DNA of 64,000 nt from Nonomuraea helvata. Lineage in GTDB: Bacteria; Actinomycetota; Actinomycetes; Streptosporangiales; Streptosporangiaceae. The stretch's first letter is position 1, and the number at the start of each line of letters is the position of its first letter. The position numbers were made by a program, and so were the translations under genes. Below are positions 49,403-58,090 of the stretch, piece after piece. Where the stretch lies: assembly GCF_039535785.1 (NCBI RefSeq), contig NZ_BAAAXV010000001.1:2294001-2358000 (forward strand). The letters are read 5' to 3'. Under the pieces are notes generated by a model. It was not told the origin of the DNA, ran no database searches, and saw only the letters and a program-made list of their open reading frames with translations.

Positions 49403-50407
49403 ATGACGAACACGTCAACGCTCGCCCGGGGCGGAGGCCGCGCCTCCACCCCGGGACCGCGCCGCGCGAACCGGCCCGCGCGGGCCGGCGGGCTCCCCGC
49501 CTGGTCGATCCCCTACGTCCTGCTGATCCCGGGACTGCTGGTCATAGGGGCGCTGCTTCTGTGGCCTCTGATCCAGATGGTGATCATCTCCTTCCAGAAG
49601 GTGGGCCTCGTCCAGATCTCGGGCAAGAAGCCGGCCACCTGGGTCGGGCTCGAGAACTTCACCAAGGTCTTCGAGAACGACATCTTCTGGTCCTCGCTGC
49701 GCAACACGGTGGTGTTCGCGGTGATCGCGGTGCCGCTCACGCTGATCCTCGGCACCGCCGTCGGTATCCTGCTGCACCGGCTCGGCAAGAAGATGTCGCT
49801 GTTCGTCATCATCGGCATCATGTTCGCCTGGGCGGTCCCGCCGGTGGCGCAGGGCGTCATCTGGCGTTGGCTGTTCGACGCCGAGAGAGGCATCATCAAC
49901 TGGGCGCTCAACCTGCTGCCCGACTGGCTCTCCAACGCCCTGTTCGGCCGGGCCGACTGGACCGGTCAGCCGTGGCTCAACGACGCCTGGTCCATCTACA
50001 TGGTGCTGATCATCTGCGTGGTATGGGCGGGCTTCCCGTTCATCGCGGTCTCGGTGCTGGCCGGACTCAAGGGCATCCCGGCCGAGCTGTACGAGGCGGC
50101 CAAGGTGGACGGCTCGGGCCCGTGGCGCACGTTCAGGAAGATCACCTTCCCACTGCTGAAGCCGGTGTTCGCGGTGCTGACCGTGCTCTCGATCATCTGG
50201 GACTTCAAGGTCTTCGCCCAGCTCTACGTGCTGGCCGGCACCACCAACCGGGAGGCCTACAACCTGTCGATGTACGCGGTGACCGAGGCGTTCAAGGCCC
50301 CGCCGAAGATGGGCTCCGGCGCGGCCATCGCGGTGGTGCTGACCGTGATCCTGCTCATCGTCACCGCGGCCTACATCCGTCAGATGTTCAAGCAGGAGGA
50401 GCTGTGA
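49403..50407 (+). CDS. Sugar ABC importer, permease 1 (MalF/DasB-like)
   Basis: 334 residues starting 5 bp after the binding-protein stop. Six hydrophobic segments follow a 30-residue Arg-rich N-terminus. EAA loop: PAELYEAAKVDGSGPWRTFRKITFPLLKP. It forms the channel with the next gene, whose ATG overlaps its stop. Confidence 0.93.
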   Translation: MTNTSTLARGGGRASTPGPRRANRPARAGGLPAWSIPYVLLIPGLLVIGALLLWPLIQMVIISFQKVGLVQISGKKPATWVGLENFTKVFENDIFWSSLRNTVVFAVIAVPLTLILGTAVGILLHRLGKKMSLFVIIGIMFAWAVPPVAQGVIWRWLFDAERGIINWALNLLPDWLSNALFGRADWTGQPWLNDAWSIYMVLIICVVWAGFPFIAVSVLAGLKGIPAELYEAAKVDGSGPWRTFRKITFPLLKPVFAVLTVLSIIWDFKVFAQLYVLAGTTNREAYNLSMYAVTEAFKAPPKMGSGAAIAVVLTVILLIVTAAYIRQMFKQEEL

Positions 50408-51258
50408 TGAGCCCGCTGGCCCGCAGGCGCCTGGGCAAGGTCGCGCTCAACGCGGCAGGCGTGCTGGTCTTCCTGGGGGCGATCTTCCCCGTCTACTTCA
50501 TGGTCTCCACCGGCTTCAAGGCGAACGACCAGATCTTCACCACCGAATTCATCCCGTTCCCCACGCACTTCACCTTCGAGCACATCACGCGGGTGCTCAC
50601 CGACGGCGTGGCCGGGCACTCGATCTGGCTCTACATGCGCAACAGCGCCATCGTCTCGCTCGGGACGGTCCTGATCGGCGCGGTCTTCGCACTGCTGTCG
50701 GCCACCGCCGTGGCCCGGTTCCGGTTCAAGGGACGCACGCCGTTCCTGGCCCTGCTGCTCGTCGCGCAGATGATCCCGTCCGAGGCGCTGCTCATCCCGC
50801 TGTTCCTCGGCGTCAAGCGGCTGGGCCTCTATGACCAGTTGCTCGGTCTGATCGTGACGCAGGTCGCGCTGACGCTGCCGTTCGGGATCTGGATGCTGCG
50901 CACGTTCGTCGCCGCCGTGCCCAAGTCACTGGAGGAGGCGGCCTGGATCGACGGCGCGAGCCGGTTCACCACCTTCTGGAAGGTGCTCTTCCCGCTGGTG
51001 GCCCCGGGTCTGGTCGCGACCAGCATCTTCTCGTTCATCACCGCGTGGAACGAGCTGATCATGGCGCTGTATCTGATCAACGACCCGACGAAATACACGA
51101 TGCCCGTCGCCCTGCAGTACTTCTTCGGGCAGAAGGGCACCGACTGGGGCGCCATCATGGCCAGCTCCACGATGATGACCATCCCGGTCGTCGTCTTCTT
51201 CCTTCTCGTACAACGCCGCATGGTCTCCGGCCTGGTCGCCGGGGCCGTGAAGGGCTGA
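50407..51258 (+). CDS. Sugar ABC importer, permease 2 (MalG/DasC-like)
   Basis: 283 residues from ATG 50407 (GTG 50404 possible) with AGGAGGAG upstream; it shares bases with the preceding stop. The EAA loop is PKSLEEAAWIDGASRFTTFWKVLFPLVAPG, and W-N-E near the C-terminal half (SFITAWNELIMAL) is typical of MalG types. It ends before an intercistronic hairpin. Confidence 0.93.
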   Translation: MSPLARRRLGKVALNAAGVLVFLGAIFPVYFMVSTGFKANDQIFTTEFIPFPTHFTFEHITRVLTDGVAGHSIWLYMRNSAIVSLGTVLIGAVFALLSATAVARFRFKGRTPFLALLLVAQMIPSEALLIPLFLGVKRLGLYDQLLGLIVTQVALTLPFGIWMLRTFVAAVPKSLEEAAWIDGASRFTTFWKVLFPLVAPGLVATSIFSFITAWNELIMALYLINDPTKYTMPVALQYFFGQKGTDWGAIMASSTMMTIPVVVFFLLVQRRMVSGLVAGAVKG

Positions 51259-51264
51259 CATCCG

Positions 51265-51290
51265 CAGGGCGAATGCCTTATTCGACCCTG
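51265..51290 (+). terminator. Hairpin between sugar permease and GH3 gene
   Basis: CAGGGCGAAT and ATTCGACCCTG form a 10-bp stem with one bulged A and loop GCCTT, 7 bp after the permease stop. It may reduce read-through into the hydrolase gene. Confidence 0.45.
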
Positions 51291-51323
51291 CCCATCTTTG
51301 GGCCTGAAATCCGATGAGGAGCC

Positions 51324-52763
51324 ATGAGTCAGAGTGATCGGGGGCTGCGCCGTCTCGCGGCCGGCACACTGCTCGTCGCCTTCCAGGGCACGACGGCGCC
51401 CGAATGGGTGCTGCGCGAGCTGGAGCACGGCTTGGGCGGCGTCACGCTCTTCGGCTTCAACGTGGCCGAGCCCGGCCAGGTACGCGAGCTGACCACCGCG
51501 CTGCGGGGAGCGGGTGAGCCCGTCATCTCGCTGGACGAGGAGGGCGGCGACGTGACGCGGCTGGCGTACCACGTCGGCAGCCCGTACCCGGGCAACGCGG
51601 CGCTCGGGGCGGTGGACGACGTCGAGCTGACCCGCCGCGTCTACCGCGCGATCGGCTCGGAGCTGGCCGCCTGCGGCATCAACCTGGACATGGCGCCCAG
51701 CGCCGACGTCAACACCGAGGCCGACAACCCGGTGATCGGCACCCGCTCGTTCGGCGCCGACGCGGAGCTGGTCGCCAGGCACACGGTGGCGGCCGTACAG
51801 GGCCTGCAGTCGGTGAACGTGGCCGCCTGCGTCAAGCACTTCCCCGGCCACGGCGCGACCCGGGTGGACTCGCACCTGGCGATCCCGGTCGTGGACGTGA
51901 GCATCGACGTGCTGCGCGAGCGCGAGCTGGCCCCGTTCCGCGCGGCCATCGGCGCGGGGACGAGGTCGCTGATGACCGCGCACGTCGCGGTGCCGGCGGT
52001 GACGGGCGACACGCCCGCCACGCTGTCCAGTGCCGCGCTGACCGGGCTCCTCAGGGGCGAGCTCGGCTACGACGGCGTGGTCGTGACCGACGCGCTGGAC
52101 ATGCACGCGATCACCAGGAGCGTGGGGCTGGCCGGCGGCGCCGTGCTGACGCTGGCGGCCGGGGCCGACCTGCTCTGCCTGGGGCCGGTGCCCAACTACG
52201 ACGACGTCCAGGCCATCATCGCGGAGATCGTCTCCTCGGTGCGCGAGGGCCGCCTGTCGCCGGACCGGCTGGAGGAGGCGGCGGCGCGGGTGGCGGCGCT
52301 GCGGGCCTGGTTCGGGACGCCCGCGCCCGTCGCGGCCGAGCAGAACGGGGTCGGCCTGCACGCCGCGCGCCGCGCCGTGCGGCTCACCGGAGAGACGGAG
52401 CCCCTGGTCGAGCCCCTGGTGATCGAGGTGGACACCCCGCCGACGATCGCCGTGGGCGACGTGCCGTGGGGCGTGGGCCCGTGGCTGCCGGACGCCGAGA
52501 TCGTCCGGATCGAGCCCGCCGCCGCCGACGTCCCTGCCCTGCTGGCCACGGCCGCGAACCGGTCGCTGGTCGTCGTGGTCAAGGACGCGCACCGCCACCA
52601 GGTGAGCCAGGAACTGGTCTCCGCGCTGGTGGCGGCCCGCCCCGACGCGACGGTGATCGAGATGGGGCTGCCGGTGTGGCGGCCGGGCAGCGCGGCCTAC
52701 ATCGCCACGTACGGGGCGGCCAGGGCCAACGCCCAGGCCGCCGTCGAGCTCCTCACCGCCTAG
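51324..52763 (+). CDS. Glycoside hydrolase family 3, beta-N-acetylhexosaminidase-like
   Basis: 479 residues, no signal peptide, so cytosolic. The motif ACVKHFPGHGAT starts near residue 171 (KH-F-PGHG is the NagZ-type signature carrying the general acid/base His). The nucleophile is Asp256 in VVVTDALDM. It probably cleaves imported N-acetylglucosaminides or cell-wall muropeptides. It follows a DasABC-like importer, so it most likely releases GlcNAc from imported chitobiose. A GAGGAG sits upstream of ATG 51324. The C-terminal ~130 residues are beyond the NagZ core. Confidence 0.9.
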   Translation: MSQSDRGLRRLAAGTLLVAFQGTTAPEWVLRELEHGLGGVTLFGFNVAEPGQVRELTTALRGAGEPVISLDEEGGDVTRLAYHVGSPYPGNAALGAVDDVELTRRVYRAIGSELAACGINLDMAPSADVNTEADNPVIGTRSFGADAELVARHTVAAVQGLQSVNVAACVKHFPGHGATRVDSHLAIPVVDVSIDVLRERELAPFRAAIGAGTRSLMTAHVAVPAVTGDTPATLSSAALTGLLRGELGYDGVVVTDALDMHAITRSVGLAGGAVLTLAAGADLLCLGPVPNYDDVQAIIAEIVSSVREGRLSPDRLEEAAARVAALRAWFGTPAPVAAEQNGVGLHAARRAVRLTGETEPLVEPLVIEVDTPPTIAVGDVPWGVGPWLPDAEIVRIEPAAADVPALLATAANRSLVVVVKDAHRHQVSQELVSALVAARPDATVIEMGLPVWRPGSAAYIATYGAARANAQAAVELLTA

Positions 52764-52770
52764 CCGGCGC

Positions 52771-53673
52771 CTATGCCGGCCACAGGCCTGGATCGTGGGT
52801 CTTCACCGCCACCAGGACGGCGAGCAGGACGAGCGTCGCGCCCATCGCGGCAAGGTGATATTTGCGCGGCAGATACGCCAGCGTGAGCGCGGTCCCGCCA
52901 CCCACGATCAGGCCGCCCAGATGTCCCTCCCAGGAGCTGAACCCGGCCGAGACGACCAGCCAGATCAGGAAGAAGACGATGAGCCGGCCACCCCCGAGCG
53001 GGTCGTGGCCCAGCCGCCGGCTGAAGACGAAGTACGCGGCCCCCAGCCCGAAGATCGCTCCTGAGGCGCCGACCGCGGCCGTGTCGGGCGAGATGAGGTA
53101 CTCGAAGACCGAGCTGCCCACGGCCGCCAGCAGGTAGAGCCCGGCGAAGCGCAGCCTGCCCAGCATCTCCTCGACCACCCGGCCCAGGGTCCACAGCCAG
53201 TACAGGTTGAAGACGATGTGCAGGATGCCGAAGCCGCCCTCGGTGGGCTGGAGGTGCAGGAAGTTGGCGGTGACGAGGCGGTACCACTCGCCGGCCGCCA
53301 CCCCTACGGGCTGCAGACCCGTGTCGCTGTCGTAGACGTAGTACCGGCCGTCCGTGTCGATCAGCCCGATGCCCAGGCCGTCCAGCCGGTCCACGATCGA
53401 GGGCAGGGCGATTTCCGCGGCGTAGGCCAGCACGATGACGGCGATCAGGATGTACGTCACCACGGGGACGGCGGACACTCTGCCGCCGAAGACGGTCCTG
53501 GCCTGGCGTACCGACTTGTTGCCCTCGCGTACGCACTCGACGCACTGGTGGCCCACGGCCGCGTCCCTCATGCAGTCCGGGCAGATGTAGCGGTCGCAGC
53601 GGGTGCAGCGGACATAGGTCTCGCTCTTGGGGTGCCGGTAGCAGGTCGGCACCCCGGCAATCTGCTCTTCCAC
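52771..53673 (-). CDS. Rhomboid-family intramembrane serine protease with N-terminal zinc finger
   Basis: 300 residues. I take GTG 53673 with GGAG four bases upstream (the frame reads up to 53751). The cytoplasmic N-terminus holds a B-box-like zinc finger: Cys11-His14, Cys23-x2-Cys26, Cys31-x2-Cys34, Cys44-x2-Cys47. Rhomboid features are HIVFNLYWLW (His152, Asn156), GASGAIFG with catalytic Ser204, and catalytic His251 in EGHLGGL. It cleaves transmembrane substrates in the membrane plane; the targets are unknown. It converges on the GH3 gene, 7 bp apart. Confidence 0.92.
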   Translation of the reverse strand: MEEQIAGVPTCYRHPKSETYVRCTRCDRYICPDCMRDAAVGHQCVECVREGNKSVRQARTVFGGRVSAVPVVTYILIAVIVLAYAAEIALPSIVDRLDGLGIGLIDTDGRYYVYDSDTGLQPVGVAAGEWYRLVTANFLHLQPTEGGFGILHIVFNLYWLWTLGRVVEEMLGRLRFAGLYLLAAVGSSVFEYLISPDTAAVGASGAIFGLGAAYFVFSRRLGHDPLGGGRLIVFFLIWLVVSAGFSSWEGHLGGLIVGGGTALTLAYLPRKYHLAAMGATLVLLAVLVAVKTHDPGLWPA

Positions 53674-53763
53674 GTCACTCCACACCTTCGAGCGGCTCCG
53701 GCGGAGAGCGAGGGTATCGAATTGCCGGCATACAGGGGCTTTTGTGATCAAATCGAGTTGACC

Positions 53764-54945
53764 CTAGGGCGCGAGCAGTTCCTCGCGGGCCTGGTCGAGC
53801 GCCGCCAGCACGGCGCCGCGCAGCACCGGGTTGCCGTGGGTCACCTTCGTGGTGACGACCTGGGGGCGCACCGGGCAGATGCGGGCCACGGCCTCCTCCA
53901 CCCGGGACGTGAGCGCCGGGCCGCCCGCGTGTCCCACTTCGCCGGCCAGCACCACCAGCCCGGGGTCGAGGATCACGCACACGGCGGCGACGCCCAGGGC
54001 GAGGCGGTTGGCGATCTCGTCGAGCAGCGGCTCGCCCTCGGCGCCCGCGGCCGTCGCGACCTTGACGCACTCCTCCGCGCTGCCGGCCGCGAAGCCGTAC
54101 GTCTGGGCCAGCTCGGCCACCGCCTCGGCGCTGACCAGCGACTGCAGACCGCCTGCCAGCGACGGCAGCCGACCTGGCTCGGTGCGGATGTCCTCGGGCA
54201 GCGGCACGCCGGGCACCGGCAGGTAGCCGATCTCGCCCGCGCTGCCGGAGCGCCCGCGGTGCAGCTTGCCGCCGAGCATGATGGCCAGGCCGAGGCCGCG
54301 GCTCGACCACAGCAGCACGAAGTCGTCGAGCCCCTTGGCCGCCCCGTCGGCGCGCTCGGCGATGGCGGCGAGGTTGACGTCGTTCTCGATGGTCACCTCG
54401 CGCCGCAGGTCGCCCGCGAGTGCCTCGTGGATGCCCTCGTGCCAGCCGGGCAGGTCGAACGAGAAGCGCACGTCGCCGCTGCGCGGGTCCACCACGCCCG
54501 GCGTGCCGATCACGACGCCGCGCAGCTTGGACAGGCTGATCTTGGCGCTGTGGCAGGCCTTGACGATCGCGCCGTGGACCACGGAGACCGGGTCGTCGTG
54601 GCCGTCCGGATCGATCGTGACCTCGGAGATCGTGTTGCCGTGGATGTCGGCGACCGCCGCGGAGATCAGCTCGGGCCCGACCTCGAGGCCCGCCACATAC
54701 GCGCTGGAGGGGATCACCGAGTAGAGGGCCGCGTTGGGCCCGCGGCCGCCCGCCTGCGCGCCGACCACCTCGACCAGGCCCCGCTCCTCCAGCCTGGCCA
54801 GCGTCTGCGAGGCCGTGACCTTGGACAGACCGGTCAGGTCGCCGATCTGACCGCGGGTCATGGGGCCGGTGGCGAGCAGCAGCTCCAGCGCGGCCCGGTC
54901 ATTGATCTCCCTGAGCAATCTGGGCACACCAGGGCGTCGCTCCAC
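53764..54945 (-). CDS. ROK-family transcriptional regulator (copy 2)
   Basis: 393 residues, closely similar throughout to the ROK protein at 46787-47935 (shared blocks PGVPRLLR, LTGLSKVTA, LARLEERGLVEV, IENDVNLAAIAE, NPVLRGA). It also lacks the ROK zinc motif. It starts with a helix-turn-helix at about 10-58. Its own gene is not next to a divergent transporter; the divergent gene is an Rrf2 regulator. It may sense a related sugar and act on the same operator, since a matching 23-bp motif lies 36 bp upstream. Confidence 0.9.
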   Translation of the reverse strand: MERRPGVPRLLREINDRAALELLLATGPMTRGQIGDLTGLSKVTASQTLARLEERGLVEVVGAQAGGRGPNAALYSVIPSSAYVAGLEVGPELISAAVADIHGNTISEVTIDPDGHDDPVSVVHGAIVKACHSAKISLSKLRGVVIGTPGVVDPRSGDVRFSFDLPGWHEGIHEALAGDLRREVTIENDVNLAAIAERADGAAKGLDDFVLLWSSRGLGLAIMLGGKLHRGRSGSAGEIGYLPVPGVPLPEDIRTEPGRLPSLAGGLQSLVSAEAVAELAQTYGFAAGSAEECVKVATAAGAEGEPLLDEIANRLALGVAAVCVILDPGLVVLAGEVGHAGGPALTSRVEEAVARICPVRPQVVTTKVTHGNPVLRGAVLAALDQAREELLAP

Positions 54946-54980
54946 GCTGAATCCTCCGGCGCCGATCAGGCCGTCTAATC

Positions 54981-55003
54981 AGAAAGGTTGTTGGAAGTTT
55001 AGC
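54981..55003. promoter_or_regulatory. Candidate ROK operator (site 2)
   Basis: A 23-bp motif (AGAAAGGTTGTTG then GAAGTTTAGC) matches 47981-48003 at 19 positions. It has the same orientation and a similar distance to a ROK gene start (36 bp here, 46 bp there). This is the only other place where I saw the motif. Confidence 0.6.
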
Positions 55004-55091
55004 GCTCTCACCATCGCGTGCATCCGGATCTTGTGCCCGTTCTGACGAACTTGCACCTAACCAGTGTTGACCAGGGGGGATAATCGAGAAC

Positions 55092-55541
55092 ATGCGCCTT
55101 TCCGCTCGTGTCGACTACGCCCTCCGTGCCGCCGCCGAACTCGCTGCAGCAGGTGCAGGCCCGACTACAGTGGGCGAGCTCGCCAAGGAACAGGACATGC
55201 CGCCCAAGTATCTGGAGAACATCCTGCTGCAGATGCGCCGGGCCGGGCTCGTGCGCGGGCAGCGTGGGCCGGAGGGCGGTTACGTGCTGGCCAGGCCCGC
55301 TACCGACATCTCGCTGGCCGATGTGATCAGGGCCGTGGACGGCCCGCTGGCCAACGTGCGGGGCGAGCGTCCGGAGCACGTCGGCTACCGGGGCCCCGCC
55401 GAGTCGTTGCAGCAGGTGTGGATCGCGCTGCGGGCCACCGAGCGTTCCATCCTGGAGGAGGTCACGCTCGACCACGTCGCCACGGGGGCGCTGCCCGAGC
55501 GCGTCCGCCAGCTCGCCGCCGACCCCGCCGCCTGGGACTGA
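55092..55541 (+). CDS. Rrf2-family transcriptional regulator
   Basis: 149 residues. The N-terminal winged helix is RLSARVDYALRAAAELAAAGAGPTTVGELAKEQDMPPKYLENILLQMRRAGLV (2-54), then RGPEGGYVLARP. It has no cysteine at all, so it cannot hold the Fe-S cluster of IscR/NsrR types and must sense something else. A -10-like GATAAT (55079-55084) is eight bases upstream, with no Shine-Dalgarno, so it is probably leaderless. The target genes are not clear. Confidence 0.88.
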   Translation: MRLSARVDYALRAAAELAAAGAGPTTVGELAKEQDMPPKYLENILLQMRRAGLVRGQRGPEGGYVLARPATDISLADVIRAVDGPLANVRGERPEHVGYRGPAESLQQVWIALRATERSILEEVTLDHVATGALPERVRQLAADPAAWD

Positions 55542-55614
55542 CCACGGCTCCGGTCAGCCCCTGGGACTGACCACGGCTCCGCGGCCGCGCTCCTAGACTG
55601 GGTTCCTAGACTGG
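55531..55614. repeat. Two short tandem duplications upstream of nei
   Basis: A 22-bp unit starting CCTGGGACTGACCACGG occurs at 55531-55552 and 55560-55581; the first copy contains the Rrf2 stop codon. Then TCCTAGACTGG occurs at 55591-55601 and 55604-55614, duplicating a -10-like TAGACT just before the nei start. Recent slippage events are likely. Confidence 0.7.
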
Positions 55615-55618
55615 AAGG

Positions 55619-56398
55619 ATGCCCGAAGGAGACGCCGTCTACCGCACGGCCACCCGCCTCCGAGGCGCGCTCGACGGGCGCGTGCTCACCAGGTCGGACT
55701 TCCGCGTGCCCAGGCACGCCACCGCCGACCTCGCGGGCCGCGCGGTCGTCACCACGGTCTCCAGGGGCAAGCATCTGCTCACCCGCGTCGAGGGCGACCT
55801 GACCGTGCACACCCACCTGCGCATGGACGGGAGCTGGCGGGTCATGGAGGCGGGACGCCGGACCGCGCCGGGCGACCTGGTCAGGCTGATCCTGGCCAAT
55901 CAGCAGTGGCAGGCGGTGGGGATCAGGCTGGGCATGGTGGATCTCGTCAGGACGGGCGACGAGGGGCGACTGGTCGGCCATCTGGGGCCGGATCTGCTCG
56001 GCCCGGACTGGGACCCGGATGAGGCCGTGCGAAGGCTGCGAGGGGCACCCGGCAGGACCATCGGGGAGGCGCTGCTCGATCAGCGCAACCTGGCGGGGAT
56101 CGGCACGATCTATCGCGCCGAGACCCTGTTCCTGCGCGGAATCTGGCCGTGGAAGAAGGTCGGGGAGATCGAGGATCTCACCGGACTCGTGTCACTGGCC
56201 CAGCGGCTGCTGGACGCCAACAAGAGTCATGCGGGCACGGTGACCACAGGTGATCGCCGCCCGGCGTACCAGACCTGGGTCTACGGCAGGGCGGGGAGGC
56301 CCTGTCGCCGATGCGGCACCCGCATCAGCCGCGGGGAGATGGGAGCGCAGCCACAGGAGCGGCTGATCCTGTGGTGTGCGGGCTGCCAGCCGAGCTAG
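55619..56398 (+). CDS. nei: Fpg/Nei-family DNA glycosylase (endonuclease VIII-like)
   Basis: 259 residues. It removes oxidised bases from DNA and cuts the strand. The N-terminus M-PEGD supplies Pro2 (the catalytic amine after Met removal) and Glu3. [17 protein letters not shown] is the helix-two-turn-helix DNA-binding region. A C-terminal zinc finger shows CRRCGTRI and WCAGC. PEGD, rather than PELPE, indicates the Nei branch. A purine-rich stretch touches the ATG, and -10-like TAGACT elements lie just upstream, so it may be leaderless. Confidence 0.93.
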   Translation: MPEGDAVYRTATRLRGALDGRVLTRSDFRVPRHATADLAGRAVVTTVSRGKHLLTRVEGDLTVHTHLRMDGSWRVMEAGRRTAPGDLVRLILANQQWQAVGIRLGMVDLVRTGDEGRLVGHLGPDLLGPDWDPDEAVRRLRGAPGRTIGEALLDQRNLAGIGTIYRAETLFLRGIWPWKKVGEIEDLTGLVSLAQRLLDANKSHAGTVTTGDRRPAYQTWVYGRAGRPCRRCGTRISRGEMGAQPQERLILWCAGCQPS

Positions 56399-56751
56399 GC
56401 AGCCACCATGTCCTTGACTTCGGGGAACACGGAGTCGGAAATCGACCCGGGAACCGTCTCGGTAAGGGGCAGCCGTTCGTGATCGGGCACGTCGGCCAGC
56501 ACAGGGGCAGCCTGGAGCTCCGCCAGCGCGAACTGGTCGGAAACCTCACGCAGCACCTGCGAAAGGGGCACCTCGAGTGCGCCGCAAATGGACGCCAGCA
56601 ACTCGGACGAGGCCTCCTTCTGGCCGCGCTCCACCTCGGACAGGTAGCCGAGCGAGACACGTGCCTGGGTGGACACCTCGCGTAGCGTGCGTCCCTGCCG
56701 CACCCTCAACCGCCTCAGCACGTCGCCGAGCAGCTGACGCAGCAGAATCAT
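56395..56751 (-). CDS. clgR: ClgR-type XRE-family regulator of Clp proteolysis genes
   Basis: 118 residues from ATG 56751, preceded by GGGAGGGAG. The 65 in-frame codons upstream do not resemble the family. The helix-turn-helix [31 protein letters not shown] is at about 25-55, then [18 protein letters not shown]. The C-terminal residues end in VAA, a possible ClpXP degron as known for ClgR proteins. The position after cinA is the conserved actinobacterial location. Its stop overlaps the nei stop in CTAG. Confidence 0.9.
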   Translation of the reverse strand: MILLRQLLGDVLRRLRVRQGRTLREVSTQARVSLGYLSEVERGQKEASSELLASICGALEVPLSQVLREVSDQFALAELQAAPVLADVPDHERLPLTETVPGSISDSVFPEVKDMVAA

Positions 56752-57022
56752 CTGTCGCTCCCTCCCCGGCGCGGACTTCACCACGCCCCGCGCGATCGGA
56801 TCGTGCCGCACATTGGTCTTCTTAGCTTCGTACATACTCCTCGCCGTCATCATCGGGCGACGCCGCCCCTGGACCGCCAGTCGCGACTCATCAGGCCCGC
56901 CTGCCGGGCGCTCGGTGCTTGCAGTTGGCTCACGGACCTCACTCACAGCTCCACCGTACCCGTATCCACCGACACCGCGTCAGACCGTCCATCGCATGTT
57001 CGCTCGGGACGTAACACGGTAA

Positions 57023-57514
57023 TCACCCGGAATGTTCCCCTATGTTCGGCTTAAGCACACCTGACAGTAGATCTACTGCCTCGTCCACCGTCTCTACCCT
57101 GATACGTTCGCGTGATCCCTTAAGGCTCAATTCGCGGCCCCAAATTGTCCCGTCAGGGCCGCAGACGGCCGCGTACACGGTGCCGACCGGCTTGCCGTCC
57201 TGCGGCTCCGGCCCGGCCACCCCCGTCACGGCCAGCCCGTACGTGGCCCCGCACAGCCGCGCGACCCCGGCCGCCATGGCCGCGGCCACGTCGGGATGCA
57301 CGGCCCCCTCACGCCGCAGCAACTCGTCCGGCACCCCCAGCAGCTCGTGCTTGAGATCGGTGGCGTACGAGATCACCCCGCCCCTGAACGCCTTGGACGA
57401 GCCCGACACGGACGTGATCGCGGCGCCGATGAGCCCTCCGGTCAGCGACTCGGCCACGGCCACCGTGGCGGACCGGCCCACCAGCATGCTCAGAACCTCG
57501 GCCACATCCGCCAT
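57023..57514 (-). CDS. cinA: CinA C-terminal/PncC-type nicotinamide-nucleotide amidohydrolase
   Basis: 163 residues, the single-domain form. AESLTGGLIG is at about 21-30, GGVISYATDLKHELLGVPDELLRREGAVHPDVAAAMA in the middle, and AVTGVAGPEPQDGKPVGTVY. It hydrolyses nicotinamide mononucleotide to nicotinate mononucleotide for NAD recycling. It is 3 bp downstream of pgsA, within the rimO-pgsA-cinA-clgR run. The gap to clgR is 271 bp. Confidence 0.93.
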   Translation of the reverse strand: MADVAEVLSMLVGRSATVAVAESLTGGLIGAAITSVSGSSKAFRGGVISYATDLKHELLGVPDELLRREGAVHPDVAAAMAAGVARLCGATYGLAVTGVAGPEPQDGKPVGTVYAAVCGPDGTIWGRELSLKGSRERIRVETVDEAVDLLSGVLKPNIGEHSG

Positions 57515-57517
57515 CGA

Positions 57518-58090
57518 TCACTCCCCGCGCGCCTGCTTCGCGACCTTGCGTAGTTTGACGGCCCTGACCAGATAGTCGACGCCCGTGCCCACGGTGATGA
57601 CCAGTGCCGCCCCCATCACCACCCACCGGACGGGCCCCGGCACCCACGGCAGGAGATAGAGCACGATCGCGGCGATCTGCAGCACCGTCTTGATCTTGCC
57701 GCCGTAGCTGGCCGGGATGACGGCGTGCCGCAGCAGCACGAACCTGAGGACCGTGATGCCGATCTCCCTGCCGAGTATCGAGATGGTCACCCACCAGGGC
57801 AGCTCGTTGAGTATCGACAGGCTCACCAGCGCGGCGCCGGTGAGCGCCTTGTCGGCGATCGGGTCGGCGATCTTGCCGAAGTCGGTGATGAGGCCGTAGC
57901 GCCTGGCCAGCTCCCCGTCGAGGTGGTCGGTGATCGAAGCCACCGCGAAGACCCCGAGCGCGGTCACCCGCCAGCCCGTGCCCGGTATGAAGAGGCAGAC
58001 GACGAAGAAGGGGACGAGCGCCAACCGGAGGACCGTGAGGACGTTGGCGATGTTCCACGGGCTCACCACCCGGCGCTCGTCCCTTTTCAT
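57518..58090 (-). CDS. pgsA: CDP-diacylglycerol--glycerol-3-phosphate 3-phosphatidyltransferase-type enzyme
   Basis: 190 residues, membrane-embedded. The CDP-alcohol phosphotransferase signature is complete: Asp55-x2-Asp58-Gly59-x2-Ala62-Arg63-x8-Gly72-x3-Asp76-x3-Asp80. PgsA proteins make phosphatidylglycerol phosphate; the alcohol substrate here is assigned from context (rimO-pgsA-cinA). ATG 58090 overlaps the rimO stop. Confidence 0.92.
   Translation of the reverse strand: MKRDERRVVSPWNIANVLTVLRLALVPFFVVCLFIPGTGWRVTALGVFAVASITDHLDGELARRYGLITDFGKIADPIADKALTGAALVSLSILNELPWWVTISILGREIGITVLRFVLLRHAVIPASYGGKIKTVLQIAAIVLYLLPWVPGPVRWVVMGAALVITVGTGVDYLVRAVKLRKVAKQARGE

Noticed and set aside
56752..56946. 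65-codon N-terminal extension of clgR
   Set aside because: A strong GGGAGGGAG site precedes ATG 56751, and the family begins at MILLRQLLG.
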